Of a stretch of 64,000 nt of DNA, positions 11,607 to 22,482 are shown in pieces. Origin of the DNA: Cotesia glomerata. Its lineage: Eukaryota; Arthropoda; Insecta; Hymenoptera; Braconidae. How positions within the stretch are numbered: the first letter of the stretch is position 1; each line of letters starts with the position of its first letter. The position numbers and the translations under genes were made by a program. Below the pieces are notes generated by a model. It had not been told where the DNA came from. It saw only the letters and a list, made by a program, of their open reading frames with translations, and made no database searches. The stretch is taken from assembly GCF_020080835.1 (NCBI RefSeq), contig NC_058159.1, positions 10,850,001 through 10,914,000 on the forward strand. The letters are read 5' to 3'.

Positions 11607-14600
11607 TCAAATTTCTGTAATTTTGTGTTCAGATGCAGACTGCGTTGGTTCACATTTTAAGTTTTGTTCCATCGGAGTTTCATACAATTTTGAGTTTATT
11701 ATGTTGTATTTGTTTGCTAATGACTCAATATAATTTGCTTGATCTAATTTCATTATGCCTTTACTTCTTTCATACTCTATATTTATACCTAAATAAATCT
11801 TTACTGTGCCCATATCTTTCATATTGAATTTTTTCTTTAATAACGCTTTAACTTTGTCAATTTTAATTTGGTCTATACTACCTATAAGTAAATCATCCAC
11901 AAAAATAATTAGATATAATGGATGCGTTTTTTCATCTTTTATGTACAGGCAATAGTCATTATCGCTACGCTTGAAACCCAGCTTTTCCAAATGCTCATCC
12001 AAGCACTCATACCATACTCTTGGACTTTCCTTCAATCCATACAAAGCTTTCTTTAATTTCCAGACTCTACCCGAATTATCATCAAAACCTTCTGGCTGTT
12101 TAACATAAACTTCTGATCTTAGATAACCATTTAGAAAAGCCGACTCAACGTCCATTTGATTTATTATATACATTTTCTGTAAACATATACTTAAGAATAT
12201 TTTCAAAGTTTGGGTTTTCGCTACAGGAGAATATATGTCCTCTATTGTTTCTGTCTGTTCAAATCCTCTTACCACTAATCTCGCTTTAAATTTATTTTCA
12301 CTTTTCTTAGTATAGACCCATTTGACATTTATAATCTTTTTATTCTTTGGCATTTCTACTAATTCATACGTGTCATTTTTTTCGATACAATTTAATTCAT
12401 TTGTCATCGCTTCACGCCAATTTATACTCTCACTGCTATTAATCGCCTCACTAAAATTTTGAGGAGTATCAGCACTTGCAAAATTTACATAAATAAATGT
12501 ACTATAGTTTTCTGATTTATACCTATCTGGTTCTTTACGATCCCGGTTTGATTTTCTACGTGTTATTACCTTTTCTTTTACTTTCTCTTTTTGTCCGATT
12601 TTCTTTTCTACATTTTCATCTTCAAAAGTTGAATCGTATTCGCTATCTTCGTTACTTTCTATCTCACTATCTGTACTCGATTCATTTTCACTAATCCCTA
12701 CTAATTTCACATTCGTATCAATAAATTCTACATGTTTAGCTACTATAACTTTTCCATTTACTAAAATTCGATACCCAACATTCTCGTAACCTACCAACAC
12801 ACCCTCTTCTGCCTTTTTTGCCCACTTACTACTTCTCTTAGCTTCTGGTATCCTTACATAAGCTTTGCTTCCATAAACTTTTAAATTTTTAATATTTGGT
12901 TTTTCTTTTAATAGAATCTCATAAGGAGTTTTTTTTTCTATAGTATTAGCCAATGTTCTATTTTTTAAATACGCCGCTGCTTTTACTGCTTCTGGCCAAT
13001 ACTGCCTATCTAACTTAGCATCTGCTAACAGACATCTAGCCATATCCATTACTACTCTTATGTATCTTTCCGCGGTACCATTTAATTCATGTACATATGG
13101 GGGACAAGTATCTATTATAATACCCTTTTTATTGGTAAAATTATGAATTTCATAATTTATAAACTCTAAACCGTTATCGCATCTCAATTTTTTGACTTTC
13201 TTACCCGTAATATTTTCGAATAAATTTACATAGTCTATTAAATTTTTTACCGTTTCTGTTTTTGACTTTAATGTATATACTTTGACAAATTTACTATAGT
13301 CGTCTACTATTACTAGAAAATATTTCTCTCCGCATAAACCATCCCTGTGGGGACCACTCAAGTCCGCGTGGATAATTTCAAGTAAATCTTTTGCTCTTCG
13401 CCTATTATTATCAAATTTCATATTATGCATCTTATTTTCTATACAAACTTTACATTTTAAATATTCATCTTCAAAATTTATTGGCATATTCTCTAATAAT
13501 TGATTTTTACCTAATATTTCTAGATATTTAAAATTTATATGACCTAACATTTTATGGTATTTTTCTTTCATAGTCATATTACATGAGATTCTATAATCTT
13601 TCTGTAAGGTACTATAAATTTTGTAAATATCATTTTTTTTGTATGCGACAGTTACCAATTCAGTATTTTTATTATATATTTTTGCATCATTACCACAAGC
13701 TACAATGTTATAATTTTTTGTTATTTTACCAAAGCTTAATAGATTACTATTCATTTGTTCTATATAGAAAACATTATTTACTACAACCTCTTTATCAAAT
13801 TCTTCGAAATTCATATTTACTTTTCCTACTTTAGTTGCTGTTAAGATTTTACCATCACCGATTTTAACTTTAAACGGATTATTTAAATCTATACAGGTTG
13901 AAAAATAGTCTACATTATTTACAATATGATCTGAACAGCCACTGTCTAAAATCCATTCTATTTCATTATTACTTACATTAATTTCGCTTGTATTTACATT
14001 TTTATTTACATTTCCTTTTACCTTATCCTTTCCAGTCGAACAAAATACTTCGCCGTCTGTAGTTACGCCTTCACTATAGCTAGCTCCTGTATTATTTCCA
14101 CGGTTGTCTTGCTGATGCCAAGACTGCTGATGACGCCAGTTTGCTCTGCCTCGATAAGCTCTGCCTCGTCCTCGGTTATTGTTGTTGTAGTATTGGTTTT
14201 GACTCTCTGACCTATGACTCACACCTCCTTGTTGTGCGTAACCTTTTCCTCTATTTCCATTTGTCCTACCTCTTGACTGGCCTTGATGAGGCGTAGGGTT
14301 CCAACACTGCCTTTGTAAATGACCTGGTTTTCCACACTTATAACAGACTTTCGTGTTGTTCTTGTTTTCTACTTTAAATGCGGTGGACTCGCTTGACTTC
14401 TTTTGTTCTTCGTCCTGGCTGAATTGTCTTTCGTGGACTGTAATTTTATTCTTGACATATTCCGTAGTTTGATCAACTTCCTTCACTGAGTCTATCAAAT
14501 TTCCTATATAGCTCATTGATATAGGTAATGTTCTCAACATATAGTCCATTTTTTCTCTTTCCGTAACTGTTGCTCCTGCACTCTTTAGTTCATTAATTAA

Positions 14601-15155
14601 TTTTTCAAATTCGCTGAAAAATTCACTAGTTTCTGTATAATCACTAAACTTCAAAGTATCTAATTTTCTTCTAATGCATATCTGTAGTGCTGTAGATTTT
14701 TCCAGGTACAACTTATCTAATTTTTTGATTATATTGTATGAAGTCTCCTCTTCATTTATAATTTCAAACTGTTTGGGTGATAGTACACTATATATGTAGT
14801 TCATGGCCTTCAAGTCCTTCTTGTTCCAATTCGCTTCTGATATAGGCTCAACTCTTGTTTCATGGAGTATTGCTTCTTCACACTCTTTATATCTTAAAAA
14901 TACTGTTAGTCTTTTTTTCCACATCTTGTAATCTTTACCATCAAAAATTGGTAAAATATTTTTCATTTCTTCAGTCATTTTTTCATCAATTTTATCACTT
15001 TCTATTTCCTTCACTAAAATAAGTACCTTTTTTAGGTTTTTCAAAAATACTTTCCTCAAATAGTTTCGATGATTTATCTTTAACTCGAAATTTCCGCTAT
15101 TTATTTGACTTACAAGCTTATTTTCCTCAGTTCCCTTATCTACTTGATTTCCCAT
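11607..15155 (-). CDS. Copia gag-pol polyprotein (gag, protease, integrase, RT)
   Basis: 1,182 residues in one frame. Order: gag to about residue 340, with a CCHC knuckle (CYKCGKPGHLQRQC) near 272 and a Gly/Arg/Gln-rich stretch after it; aspartic protease active site ILDSGCSDHI near 405; integrase HHCC zinc finger near 540-590; integrase core with HADLSGPHRDG, then RCDNGLEF and the following Glu; the RT palm with DVESAFLNGYL and FVDDLLIG near 1,090. Frame and order protease-integrase-RT-RNase H define Ty1/copia. The start is the first ATG after the primer site, 106 bp inside the LTR. The frame is open until it shifts just before RNase H. In other respects it looks like a functional pol, consistent with recent insertion. 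Confidence 0.93.
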   Translation of the reverse strand: MGNQVDKGTEENKLVSQINSGNFELKINHRNYLRKVFLKNLKKVLILVKEIESDKIDEKMTEEMKNILPIFDGKDYKMWKKRLTVFLRYKECEEAILHETRVEPISEANWNKKDLKAMNYIYSVLSPKQFEIINEEETSYNIIKKLDKLYLEKSTALQICIRRKLDTLKFSDYTETSEFFSEFEKLINELKSAGATVTEREKMDYMLRTLPISMSYIGNLIDSVKEVDQTTEYVKNKITVHERQFSQDEEQKKSSESTAFKVENKNNTKVCYKCGKPGHLQRQCWNPTPHQGQSRGRTNGNRGKGYAQQGGVSHRSESQNQYYNNNNRGRGRAYRGRANWRHQQSWHQQDNRGNNTGASYSEGVTTDGEVFCSTGKDKVKGNVNKNVNTSEINVSNNEIEWILDSGCSDHIVNNVDYFSTCIDLNNPFKVKIGDGKILTATKVGKVNMNFEEFDKEVVVNNVFYIEQMNSNLLSFGKITKNYNIVACGNDAKIYNKNTELVTVAYKKNDIYKIYSTLQKDYRISCNMTMKEKYHKMLGHINFKYLEILGKNQLLENMPINFEDEYLKCKVCIENKMHNMKFDNNRRRAKDLLEIIHADLSGPHRDGLCGEKYFLVIVDDYSKFVKVYTLKSKTETVKNLIDYVNLFENITGKKVKKLRCDNGLEFINYEIHNFTNKKGIIIDTCPPYVHELNGTAERYIRVVMDMARCLLADAKLDRQYWPEAVKAAAYLKNRTLANTIEKKTPYEILLKEKPNIKNLKVYGSKAYVRIPEAKRSSKWAKKAEEGVLVGYENVGYRILVNGKVIVAKHVEFIDTNVKLVGISENESSTDSEIESNEDSEYDSTFEDENVEKKIGQKEKVKEKVITRRKSNRDRKEPDRYKSENYSTFIYVNFASADTPQNFSEAINSSESINWREAMTNELNCIEKNDTYELVEMPKNKKIINVKWVYTKKSENKFKARLVVRGFEQTETIEDIYSPVAKTQTLKIFLSICLQKMYIINQMDVESAFLNGYLRSEVYVKQPEGFDDNSGRVWKLKKALYGLKESPRVWYECLDEHLEKLGFKRSDNDYCLYIKDEKTHPLYLIIFVDDLLIGSIDQIKIDKVKALLKKKFNMKDMGTVKIYLGINIEYERSKGIMKLDQANYIESLANKYNIINSKLYETPMEQNLKCEPTQSASEHKITEI

Positions 15156-15260
15156 TCAACTTTTTGCATAACGAAAATTTTCCAACTTGCCAGGCCACGC
15201 GTTCCAGAACTTTCCAACGAACAATGTCTTATCACTCTTGCTCAACTATTTTTAACTAAC

Positions 15261-15275
15261 CACGCTCTGCTACCA
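15261..15275 (-). promoter_or_regulatory. Primer-binding site of the copia element
   Basis: The minus strand reads TGGTAGCAGAGCGTG immediately after the 5' LTR. The first 11 bases (TGGTAGCAGAG) fit the 3' end of initiator tRNA-Met, the common primer for copia-type elements, though usage of an internal tRNA fragment is also known in the family. Confidence 0.65.
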
Positions 15276-15536
15276 TGTTAGAATAAACTGTGGTTTAAGG
15301 AAATTTAATTTATAGGAATAAGCTTTCTTCAATTCTATTATATATTTAACAATTATTTATTCAACACAATTAATGTATATATGTTTCACATCTTATACGC
15401 TTGATGGTTGAGTAGGTACTAACTACTGACAATATATTGTCTTCTTGCTTTATAACATACTTAAGTATAGTGCGCAGTAGATTAAGTGATTTACTGAGCA
15501 TGGTGACTTAATTTTAAATTTATTACATTTTTAACA
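15276..15536 (-). repeat. 5' LTR of the copia element
   Basis: 261 bp, same length and sequence as the LTR at 10,667-10,927 as far as I can read. It should hold the promoter of the element. Confidence 0.95.
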
Positions 15537-15541
15537 ATTCC

Positions 15542-17905
15542 TTAATCTCCAGTGGACACTGAGAATTTAATTTTTAAATGTTAAATTGCTGTCAATTTAG
15601 TCGAGAAACGCCTTTTAGGGAGCTGTTACTCGGTGTCCATGGGGTGAATTGATCAATTATTGGTCTTAAAATCTGCTGTAGGGTGTACTCTATGATTTTT
15701 ATGAGTTTTCTTAATCAATCTTTAGTAGACACCGAAGAATGATTTTTGAATCATCAAATTACTGTCAATTTAGACGGAAAAATCCTTTTATGGGGCTGTT
15801 ACTCGGTGTCCATGGAGTTGATTGATCAATTCAAAGTCTGGAAATTTTCTGTAGGGTGTACTTTATGATTTCCATGACTTTTTGTCCTTAATCTCTAGTG
15901 GACACCGAGATTTGTAATTTGAACAGTCGACTTTCTGTCAATTTCATCAAAAAAAGCCTTTTATGGAGCTAGTGGTCGGTGTCCATGGGGTTGATTAATC
16001 TATTACGACTCAAAAAGGCTTCTGTACGGTGTACCCTATGATTTTTACGAGTGTTATTTCTTAATCTCCAGTGGACACTGAGAATTTACTTTTTAAATGT
16101 TAAATTGCTGTCAATTTGGACGAAAAACGCCTTTTAGGGAGCTGTTACTTGGTGTCCATGGGGTTGATTGATCGATTAGGAGTCTGCAAATTTTCTGTAG
16201 GATCAACTTCATGATTTTTAGGAGTTTTTTTACTTAATCTCCACTGGACACCGAGAATTAAATTTTTAACTTTAGAATTTCTGTCAATTAAGTTAAAAAT
16301 TGCCGTTTATGGGGGCTGTTATTCGGTGTCCATGCGGTTGATTGACCGATTAGGAGTCTGAAAATCTTTTGTAGGGTCTACTTCATGATTTCAATGAGTT
16401 TTCGTTCTTAATCTCCCGTAGACACCGAGATGTGAATTTTGAAACGTCAAATTACTGTCAATTTAGACAAAAAAATACTTTTATGGGGCTGTTACTCAGT
16501 GTCCATGGAGTCGATTGATCAATTTGGAGTCCGGAAATTTTCTTTAGGCTGTACGTTATGATTTCCATGAGTTCTCTTCCTTAATCTCTGGTGGACACCG
16601 AGATTTGAATTTTGAACAGTCGAATTTCTGTCACTTTAATTAAAAAAGGCCTTTTATGGGGCTGTTACTCGGTGTCCACGGGGTGAATCCATTGATTATC
16701 AATCTGAGAATCTTCTAAAAGGTATTTTCTATAATTTTTATGAGTTTTTTTCCTTAATCTCTAGTGGACACCGAGAATTTAATTTTTAACAGTCGAATTT
16801 CTGTCAATTTAGTTACAAAAAAACGCCTTTTATCGGGCTGTGACTCGGTGTCCATGGGGTTGATTCATCGATTAGAAGTCCAAAAATCTTCTGTAAGATG
16901 TACTCTATGATTTTTACAAGTGTTCTTCCTTAATCTCTACTGGACACCGAGAATTCAATTTTTAAATCTTAAATTACTGTCAATTTAGACGGAAAACCCC
17001 ATTTAGATAGCTATCACTCGGTGTCTATGGCGTGAATCGATCAATTATGGGTCCGAAAATCTTCTGTAGAGTGTAATCTACGACTTTCATGAGTTTTCGT
17101 CCTTGATCTCTAGTGGAGACCGAGAATTGAATTTTTTATTGTCAAATTTGTGTCAATTTAGTCGAGAAACACCGTTTTTGGGGCTGTTACTCGGTGTCTA
17201 TGAGGTTTATTGATCGAATAGGAGTGTTCAAATTTTATATAGGGTCTACTCTATGATTTAAACAAGTTTTCTTTCTTACTCTCCAGTGGACACCGAGGAA
17301 TGATTTTTCAAAAGTCAAATTGCTGTCAATTCAGGCGAAAAACGCCTTTTATGTGGCTGTTACTCGGTGTCAATGCAGTGAATCGATAGATTGTGGGTCT
17401 GGAAATCTTTTGTAGGGTGTCCTCTGTTATTTCCATGAGTTTTTTTACTTAATCTCTGAAGAACACCGAGAATTGAATCTTGAACTGTCGAGTTTCTGTT
17501 AATTAAGTGAAACAACGCCTTTTATGGGGCTGTTACTCGGCAACCATGGGGTTGATTAATCGATTACGACTCTAAAAATCTTGTGTAGGGTGTACCCTAT
17601 AATTTTTACCAGTGTTATTCCTTAATCTCCAGTGGACACTGAGAATTGAATTTTTAAATGTTAAACTGCTGTCAATTTACACGAAAACCGACTTTTGTGA
17701 GGCTGTTATTATGTCCATGGTGTCCATGGGGTGAATCGATCGATTAGGAGTCTGAAAATCTTCAGTAGGGTGTACTCTATGATTTTTACAAGTGTTCTTC
17801 CTTAATCTCTAGTGGTCATCGAGGAATGATTTTTTAATAGTCAAATTGCAGTCAATTTAGTAAAACAACGGCTTTTATAGGGCTGTTACTTGGTGTCCAT
17901 ATATC
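15542..17905. repeat. 173-bp satellite array, right block
   Basis: Continues the array at 9,596-10,661. The CGGTGTCC landmark falls at about 15,631, 15,804, 15,977, 16,150, 16,324, 16,497, 16,670 and 16,845, spacings of 173-175. About 14 units, each diverged by substitutions and small indels. A variant landmark CTCGGCAACCATGG replaces CTCGGTGTCCATGG at about 9,667, 10,583 and 17,538. The block ends at about 17,905 against gypsy copy B. Confidence 0.92.
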
Positions 17906-17929
17906 ATTCCAAATCCCCATCTTTTTCTT

Positions 17930-19000
17930 TTATTTATTATTAAACATATTGCCTTTTTCTAGATTATCTTCTTGTATATTCCCCATATTTATCCACTTCA
18001 TTTCTAAAAGTACATCAACTAAGTCCGAGTTTATCTCTCCACTGGCAGGTAGGAAGAATACTAAGTTGTCGTTGACATCTGTTACGTGCTGCCTGGTGTA
18101 TTTTACATTTGATTTTTCTTCTGGATCGGTGCAGTATCCTTCTGGCACGTTTAACTCGCGATGCGTTGGATTTACGGTGTCGCTGTCGTCTGTACTCGTT
18201 GTTCCGGGATTTTCCGTTAATAACTGCCCCCATAGATCCTGATTCTCTACTTCCTTGTCCTGCGTTCCAGATCCTATTACTTCATCGTCGCTTTCGTTAA
18301 TCACTGCTTCTTCTCGTTCTGATAGCTGGAGCCTGCCTCCTTGTATTTTCGGTGCCGAATCCGTATCTTTGTCACTTTCCGAATCTTCTAGTGGCTCGTT
18401 CATTCTATTTTTAGCTGCAGCATCTTTACTTCTTGTTTGATATTGTCGCTGTTTATGAGTGTTTTCCGGTTGCAGCCCTGATGTTATCTTGGGTTTGTTT
18501 TTGCTTCCTTTTGGACGTCCTCTCTTTCTTTTTTCTGTCTGCATTCTCGAGGGTCCCGCCACTGCTGACGTCAGCTCCATATCTACGTGGGATTCTTTTT
18601 CGAATTCAGAGTCAAATGTCGAGTCGTCGCCGGAATGCTCCCTTCTGTTCAGCATTCGTTTTTTTCTACGTGCTCTTTTCCTTGGACCGCCCTGCTCCGT
18701 TGATGATGGTTCTGTGTTTTCCTTCCTTCCTCTTTTTGCCATGTCTACTTCTGCTAATGACAGAAGTTGACCGTTTTCTTCTCGTACTGGGTTCCTGGAG
18801 AGCGCGTCTGCATTTGAATTGCTCTTACCTGAACGATGTACAATATCGACCCATCGCCGTAGATGTTCACCAGGACTCTTCGTTGACTTCAGCCACGCTA
18901 ATGGTTGATGGTCAGTGACTAAAGTGAAATTCCTGCCATAGATGTACGGCCTAAATGTTTCTATAGTGTACATTATTGCGAGTAGTTCCTTCTTCGTCAC
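17930..19000 (-). pseudogene. Gypsy pol: RNase H and AT-hook-bearing linker
   Basis: 356 residues. Residues 1-75 are gypsy-type RNase H: a TKKELLAIMYTIE block, FTLVTDHQPLAWL and NADALSRNP. After this comes about 280 residues of low-complexity, charged sequence instead of the integrase zinc finger. It contains a Lys/Arg cluster and, near residue 165, KRKRGRPKGSKNKPK, a canonical AT-hook (GRP core with flanking basic residues). The remainder is acidic and Ser/Asp-rich. No HHCC or DDE integrase motif is seen before the frame stops. The AT-hook could tether the complex to AT-rich DNA; this is inference. The frame is offset from the RT end at 19,014-19,421. Confidence 0.75.
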
Positions 19001-19013
19001 ATTGTAATTTCGC

Positions 19014-19421
19014 TCAGCTGATGATATTGCCCTTGAAGCGTAACATCACTCTATCTTCTCCCAGCTTATCTTGACTTAATATTGCCTCCACTGCATATTC
19101 TAACGCATCTGTCGTGACGATGAACGGTTTTCTGAAATCGGGATATTGTAACGTAAATCCTTCGCATAATTCTCCCTTCAATGTTTTGGATGAATTTTTC
19201 TGAGCTCCTTTCCATACAAAAGAGGTGTCCTTTTTGACCAAGTCTGTTGATAGTTCCGCTGATGCTGTCTCTGTTGCGGTTGTTGCTGCCACTGTTTCTA
19301 AGGTAGTCGCTGTTTTTGTTGCTGTTTGATATTGGCTGTCGATGTTGTTGCTGCTGATTTCGGGGTGATTGTTGATCCTATTGCCATGGTTGCTGTTGAT
19401 ACAGTGGGCCCATTGATCCAT
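19014..19421 (-). pseudogene. Gypsy gag tail joined to the end of RT by deletion
   Basis: The first half encodes Asn/Thr-rich sequence; in the neighbouring frame it is Gln-rich, like a disordered gag tail. The second half abruptly becomes the typical start of the RT-RNase H connection: an FVW block, then GFTLQYPDFRKPFIVTTDA. Protease and nearly all of RT are therefore missing. The frame stops at 19,014 while recognisable RNase H sequence continues in the next frame, so a one-base shift lies just upstream, near 19,030-19,040. Confidence 0.65.
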
Positions 19422-19719
19422 CTCTTCGGCTATCTACAGGTTGTTGCTGTCCCTGACTTCTTCTGTTCTGGTAATTTTTGCCTCTTTCTTGTCCCCTGTA
19501 GTTACCTTGATATCCCCGACCGGCTCGATCATTATTGACGAAGTAATTATTACCATATGATCTTCTATTGTCGCAATTACTGGCGTTATTGCGGCTGTTG
19601 TTACCGTCATACAGCTGTCCGGTTCCTCGAGGGTTGTATGATCCTCTCCGTACCTGCCGTCGTCTTTCGTTTTGAACTGAGCAATTACGTATGAAATGCC
19701 CTACCTCTCCGCATCTATA

Positions 19720-20436
19720 TCATTTTGGGCCACCTTGGTCAATATTGGCTGCATCATTCGTAACGGTGAATACTAGTGGTTCTTCTTCGATTGTCTCCTT
19801 GTTGGGCTTCTTTATTGACTCTTCGACCTGTAACTCTTCCCCGTATGTTGCCAACCTGATTCTAGCGTGCTCTCTTTCTCTGCGGTGAACTATGTCCTCT
19901 CTTGATCTACACCTGTCAATTTTGTTGGCTGCTTGGCTTCTCATACTTTCTAATCGTGCCCCAAATTTTGCTGTGCTCTCATTCTCTTCCTGCAGTAATT
20001 TTGTTAGCCGATTTAATATTGCGAAGAAGTCTTCGGTATGCCCAGAATTTTGTCGCAACTTTTCTATGACCCCTTTAATTGTCCGAGCTGTCTTCATGAC
20101 CGTCCTCATGCTGCCTACTGCGACGCCTGAAGATCTGGACGCTAATTTACTACTCTTCAGTGCCCTTTCCGAATGATTGATCGATCTTCCTTTTTCCTTG
20201 GAGCCCTTTCGGTAACGTTTTCTTTTGCCGCTGGCCTTATCCTCTGCCTGGCTTGTGTTCCTCTTCTTTGTAGTAGCTCCCTCTATTTCTTTATTTCTTT
20301 CTTTTCTGGAGATACTTGTTTGACCTCTCTCTCTCTTTTTCAATTTATTTTCTCGTTTCACCGAATTCCTTATTTCCTCGGGGACACTTGTTTTAATTAC
20401 TTTTCTTATTCCAGTTACCTTATTTCTTAATTGCAC
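19720..20436 (-). pseudogene. Gypsy-type gag of copy B, truncated by a stop at the zinc knuckle
   Basis: 238 residues matching the copy A gag almost throughout: basic Lys/Arg/Ser-rich start, then a helical region, then the acidic approach to the knuckle. In copy A the next residues open the CCHC knuckle with Cys. Here that TGC codon has become TGA, so the frame ends exactly where nucleic-acid binding should begin. The sequence beyond the stop (19,719-19,400) still encodes the rest of the knuckle and the Arg/Gly/Asn-rich tail. ATG at 20,436 is chosen because both copies share it and it follows the repeated leader directly. Confidence 0.75.
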
Positions 20437-20439
20437 TTT

Positions 20440-21290
20440 ACTTCAATTCTTCCTATTTCAATCAATTTCCTATTTCAATAACTTTCCTTATTATATCACT
20501 TTTTCTATGTCAATTATTCTTCTTTTTCTTGATTCCTTTTCCTATTTCACTTATTTCCCTTATCTCAATTCACTTTTCCTATTTTCAATTATTCTTCTTT
20601 GTCTGGATTATTTTTTTCTATTTCACTTATTTTTCTTATTTCAATTCCCTTTTCTTATTTTCAATTATTCTTCTTTTTCTGGATTACTTTTTCTATTTCA
20701 CTTATTTTCTTGTTTCAATTCACTTTTCCTATGTTCAATAATTCTTCTTTTTCTGGATTACTTTTTCTATTTCACTTATTTTTCTTGTTTCAATTCACTT
20801 TTCCTATTTTCAATAATTCTTCTTTTTCTGGATTACTTTTTCTATTTCACTTATTTTTCTTGTTTCAATTCATTTTTCCTATTTTCAATTATCTTCTTTA
20901 TTTCAATTCACTTTTTCATTTTCAATTATCTTCTTTTTTCAATTCACTTTTCAATTTCAACTATCTTCTTTATTTCAATTCACTTTTTCATTTTCAATTA
21001 TCTTCTTTTTTCAATTCACTTTTCAATTTCAATTATCTTCTTTCTTTCAATTCACTTTTTCATTTTCAATTATCTTCTTTTTTCAATTCACTTTTTCAAT
21101 TTCAATTATCTTCTTTATTTCAATTCACTTTTTCATTTTCAATTATCTTCTTTTTTCAATTCACTTTTCAATTTTAATTATCTTCCTTATTTCAATTCAC
21201 TTTTTCATTTTCAATTATCTTCTTTTTTCAATTCACTTTTTCATTTTCAATTATCTTCTTATTTCAATTCACTTTTCATTTTCTTCAATA
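20440..21290 (-). repeat. Tandem purine-rich leader repeat of gypsy copy B
   Basis: Same family of 36-37-bp units as at 7,431-8,290, again between primer site and gag. Near the gag end the units are longer and include TTTTTCTGGATTA and TTTCTATTTCAC. The unit order differs from copy A. Long Phe-rich plus-strand frames here are by-products. Confidence 0.85.
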
Positions 21291-21406
21291 ATTCTTACTT
21301 TTATACCCGGGTATTTCCTAGAGTTCTCAGTTTTTCCGATTTCTGGGTACTCACCACTAAATTTTCCGCACAATTCACTTCACTCAATTCACTTAGCTGG
21401 GCGACA

Positions 21407-21422
21407 ACCACGTTGGGCGCCA
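21407..21422 (-). promoter_or_regulatory. Primer-binding site, tRNA-Lys(1,2) type (copy B)
   Basis: The minus strand reads TGGCGCCCAACGTGGT, a perfect match to the primer site class that pairs with tRNA-Lys(1,2). It is again seven bases from the LTR. Confidence 0.85.
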
Positions 21423-21429
21423 ATTTTTC

Positions 21430-22234
21430 TGTTACGTGTGAGCTTACACCTGGTTATTTACCTGTCACGTAAACAGACCTCCGGACTAGCTCAGCGTCTC
21501 AGTGAAAAATATTTAGATGTTGATAAGGGAGTGGGTCGCTCAGTGAATGAAGAATACTCGTGAATTACGGTACTAATTGTTTATTGGGCGTCCCCAAAGC
21601 ATGGGAGTTGCCCGAAATGGCCCTGAGAGTCTTTTTTACAAACTAATTCTATTTATAAAAGCAAATCTAATTCAGTACAATAATCCATTTGATGTAATAC
21701 TTTTGATTCTATAACTGAGAGAGAGAGAGATGGGACAGCAACGAGAATGAGAGTCTTAGGAGACAATTAATCACGATGCAAGACAGCTCGGACTCGACAT
21801 AGATTCGGACAGACTAAACGACTGACTGTTTACAAGTGGCCGCTCCTCCTGGAGGTCCCAGGTTTATGTAACCTCGGTCGCGGATGCCGCCAAACACCTG
21901 TACCACTGCGCGGAACTTGTATTATTCCGCGGTTGAACTCAGATTATTCCGCCCTTAGGAACTAGGTGGTTATTGTCAAGTTCCCTAGTCAGCAGAAAAT
22001 GGTATCAAGGCGCCGAAAGCGGTTCCCTGTGCTAGAGTACCTGTTCGCTCGGTTCCCATGAGAAAGCGTCTCCTCAGCAACACGTGCAAGCAGCGATTCT
22101 CGGTAACCAGAGTCAGGCTAGAAATACAACGGAAATTCGGTGTCTAATTCAGGTGGGCAAGTTGGCCCATCGATTTATAGAAAATATATATAGAATATCA
22201 TAATATTGACGGGAGGGTAGGCCCACCCGTCACA
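21430..22234 (-). repeat. 5' LTR of gypsy copy B
   Basis: 805 bp with the same ends as the LTR of copy A (TGTTACGTGTGAGC to ACCCGTCACA). A few dozen differences are visible, including a changed segment near the outer end (22,140-22,210). Confidence 0.8.
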
Positions 22235-22482
22235 CTGTATATTTTTAATATCATATTATAAATTTTAATATTTAAAATTATTAATATTAAAAATTCAACT
22301 GTAAATTATATTTTAATTTTTTTAAGACCATATCAATTTTGACGATACACAATTGTTTTGTTTAAAAAATAAATTTTCAATTTCAGCATTTGCTATCAAA
22401 TATTCGTTAAGCAATAAATATTTACTGTTCCAAATTCTGTAAGTTAATGATTAATTAAGTTTGGATTTTCTATTAAATGACC
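22235..22482. other. AT-rich flank, nothing seen
   Basis: AT-rich DNA outside the gypsy B LTR. No gene or repeat recognised. Confidence 0.5.

Larger units (their letters stand above)
10667..15536 (-). mobile_element. Ty1/copia LTR retrotransposon, complete with target duplication
   Basis: A 4,870-bp element with two 261-bp LTRs that look identical by eye, TGTTA..TAACA ends, a primer site next to the 5' LTR, a polypurine tract next to the 3' LTR, and gag-pol between. It lies in a satellite unit. The 5 bp before it (ATTCC, 10,662-10,666) are repeated after it (ATTCC, 15,537-15,541), the standard copia target-site duplication. Near-identical LTRs suggest a recent insertion. The coding region is broken once near 11,590-11,625, so this copy is probably non-autonomous. 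Confidence 0.95.
17906..22234 (-). mobile_element. Ty3/gypsy-type LTR retrotransposon copy B, internally deleted
   Basis: Minus-strand order: 5' LTR (22,234-21,430), primer site, purine-rich repeated leader, gag, a junction that drops protease and most of RT, then the end of RT, RNase H and a long charged linker. No integrase or 3' LTR follows; the satellite begins at about 17,905. Same family and same orientation as copy A 12 kb away. An internal deletion between gag and RT (near 19,250) plus a nonsense change in gag mark it as dead. Confidence 0.8.

Noticed and set aside
11139..13834. Plus-strand frames inside the copia element
   Set aside because: Shadows of the minus-strand gag-pol; low-complexity Tyr/Phe/Leu translations without motifs.
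15542..17905. CRISPR-like array of regular repeats
   Set aside because: The whole 173-bp unit is repeated, with no unique spacers. It is a eukaryotic satellite.
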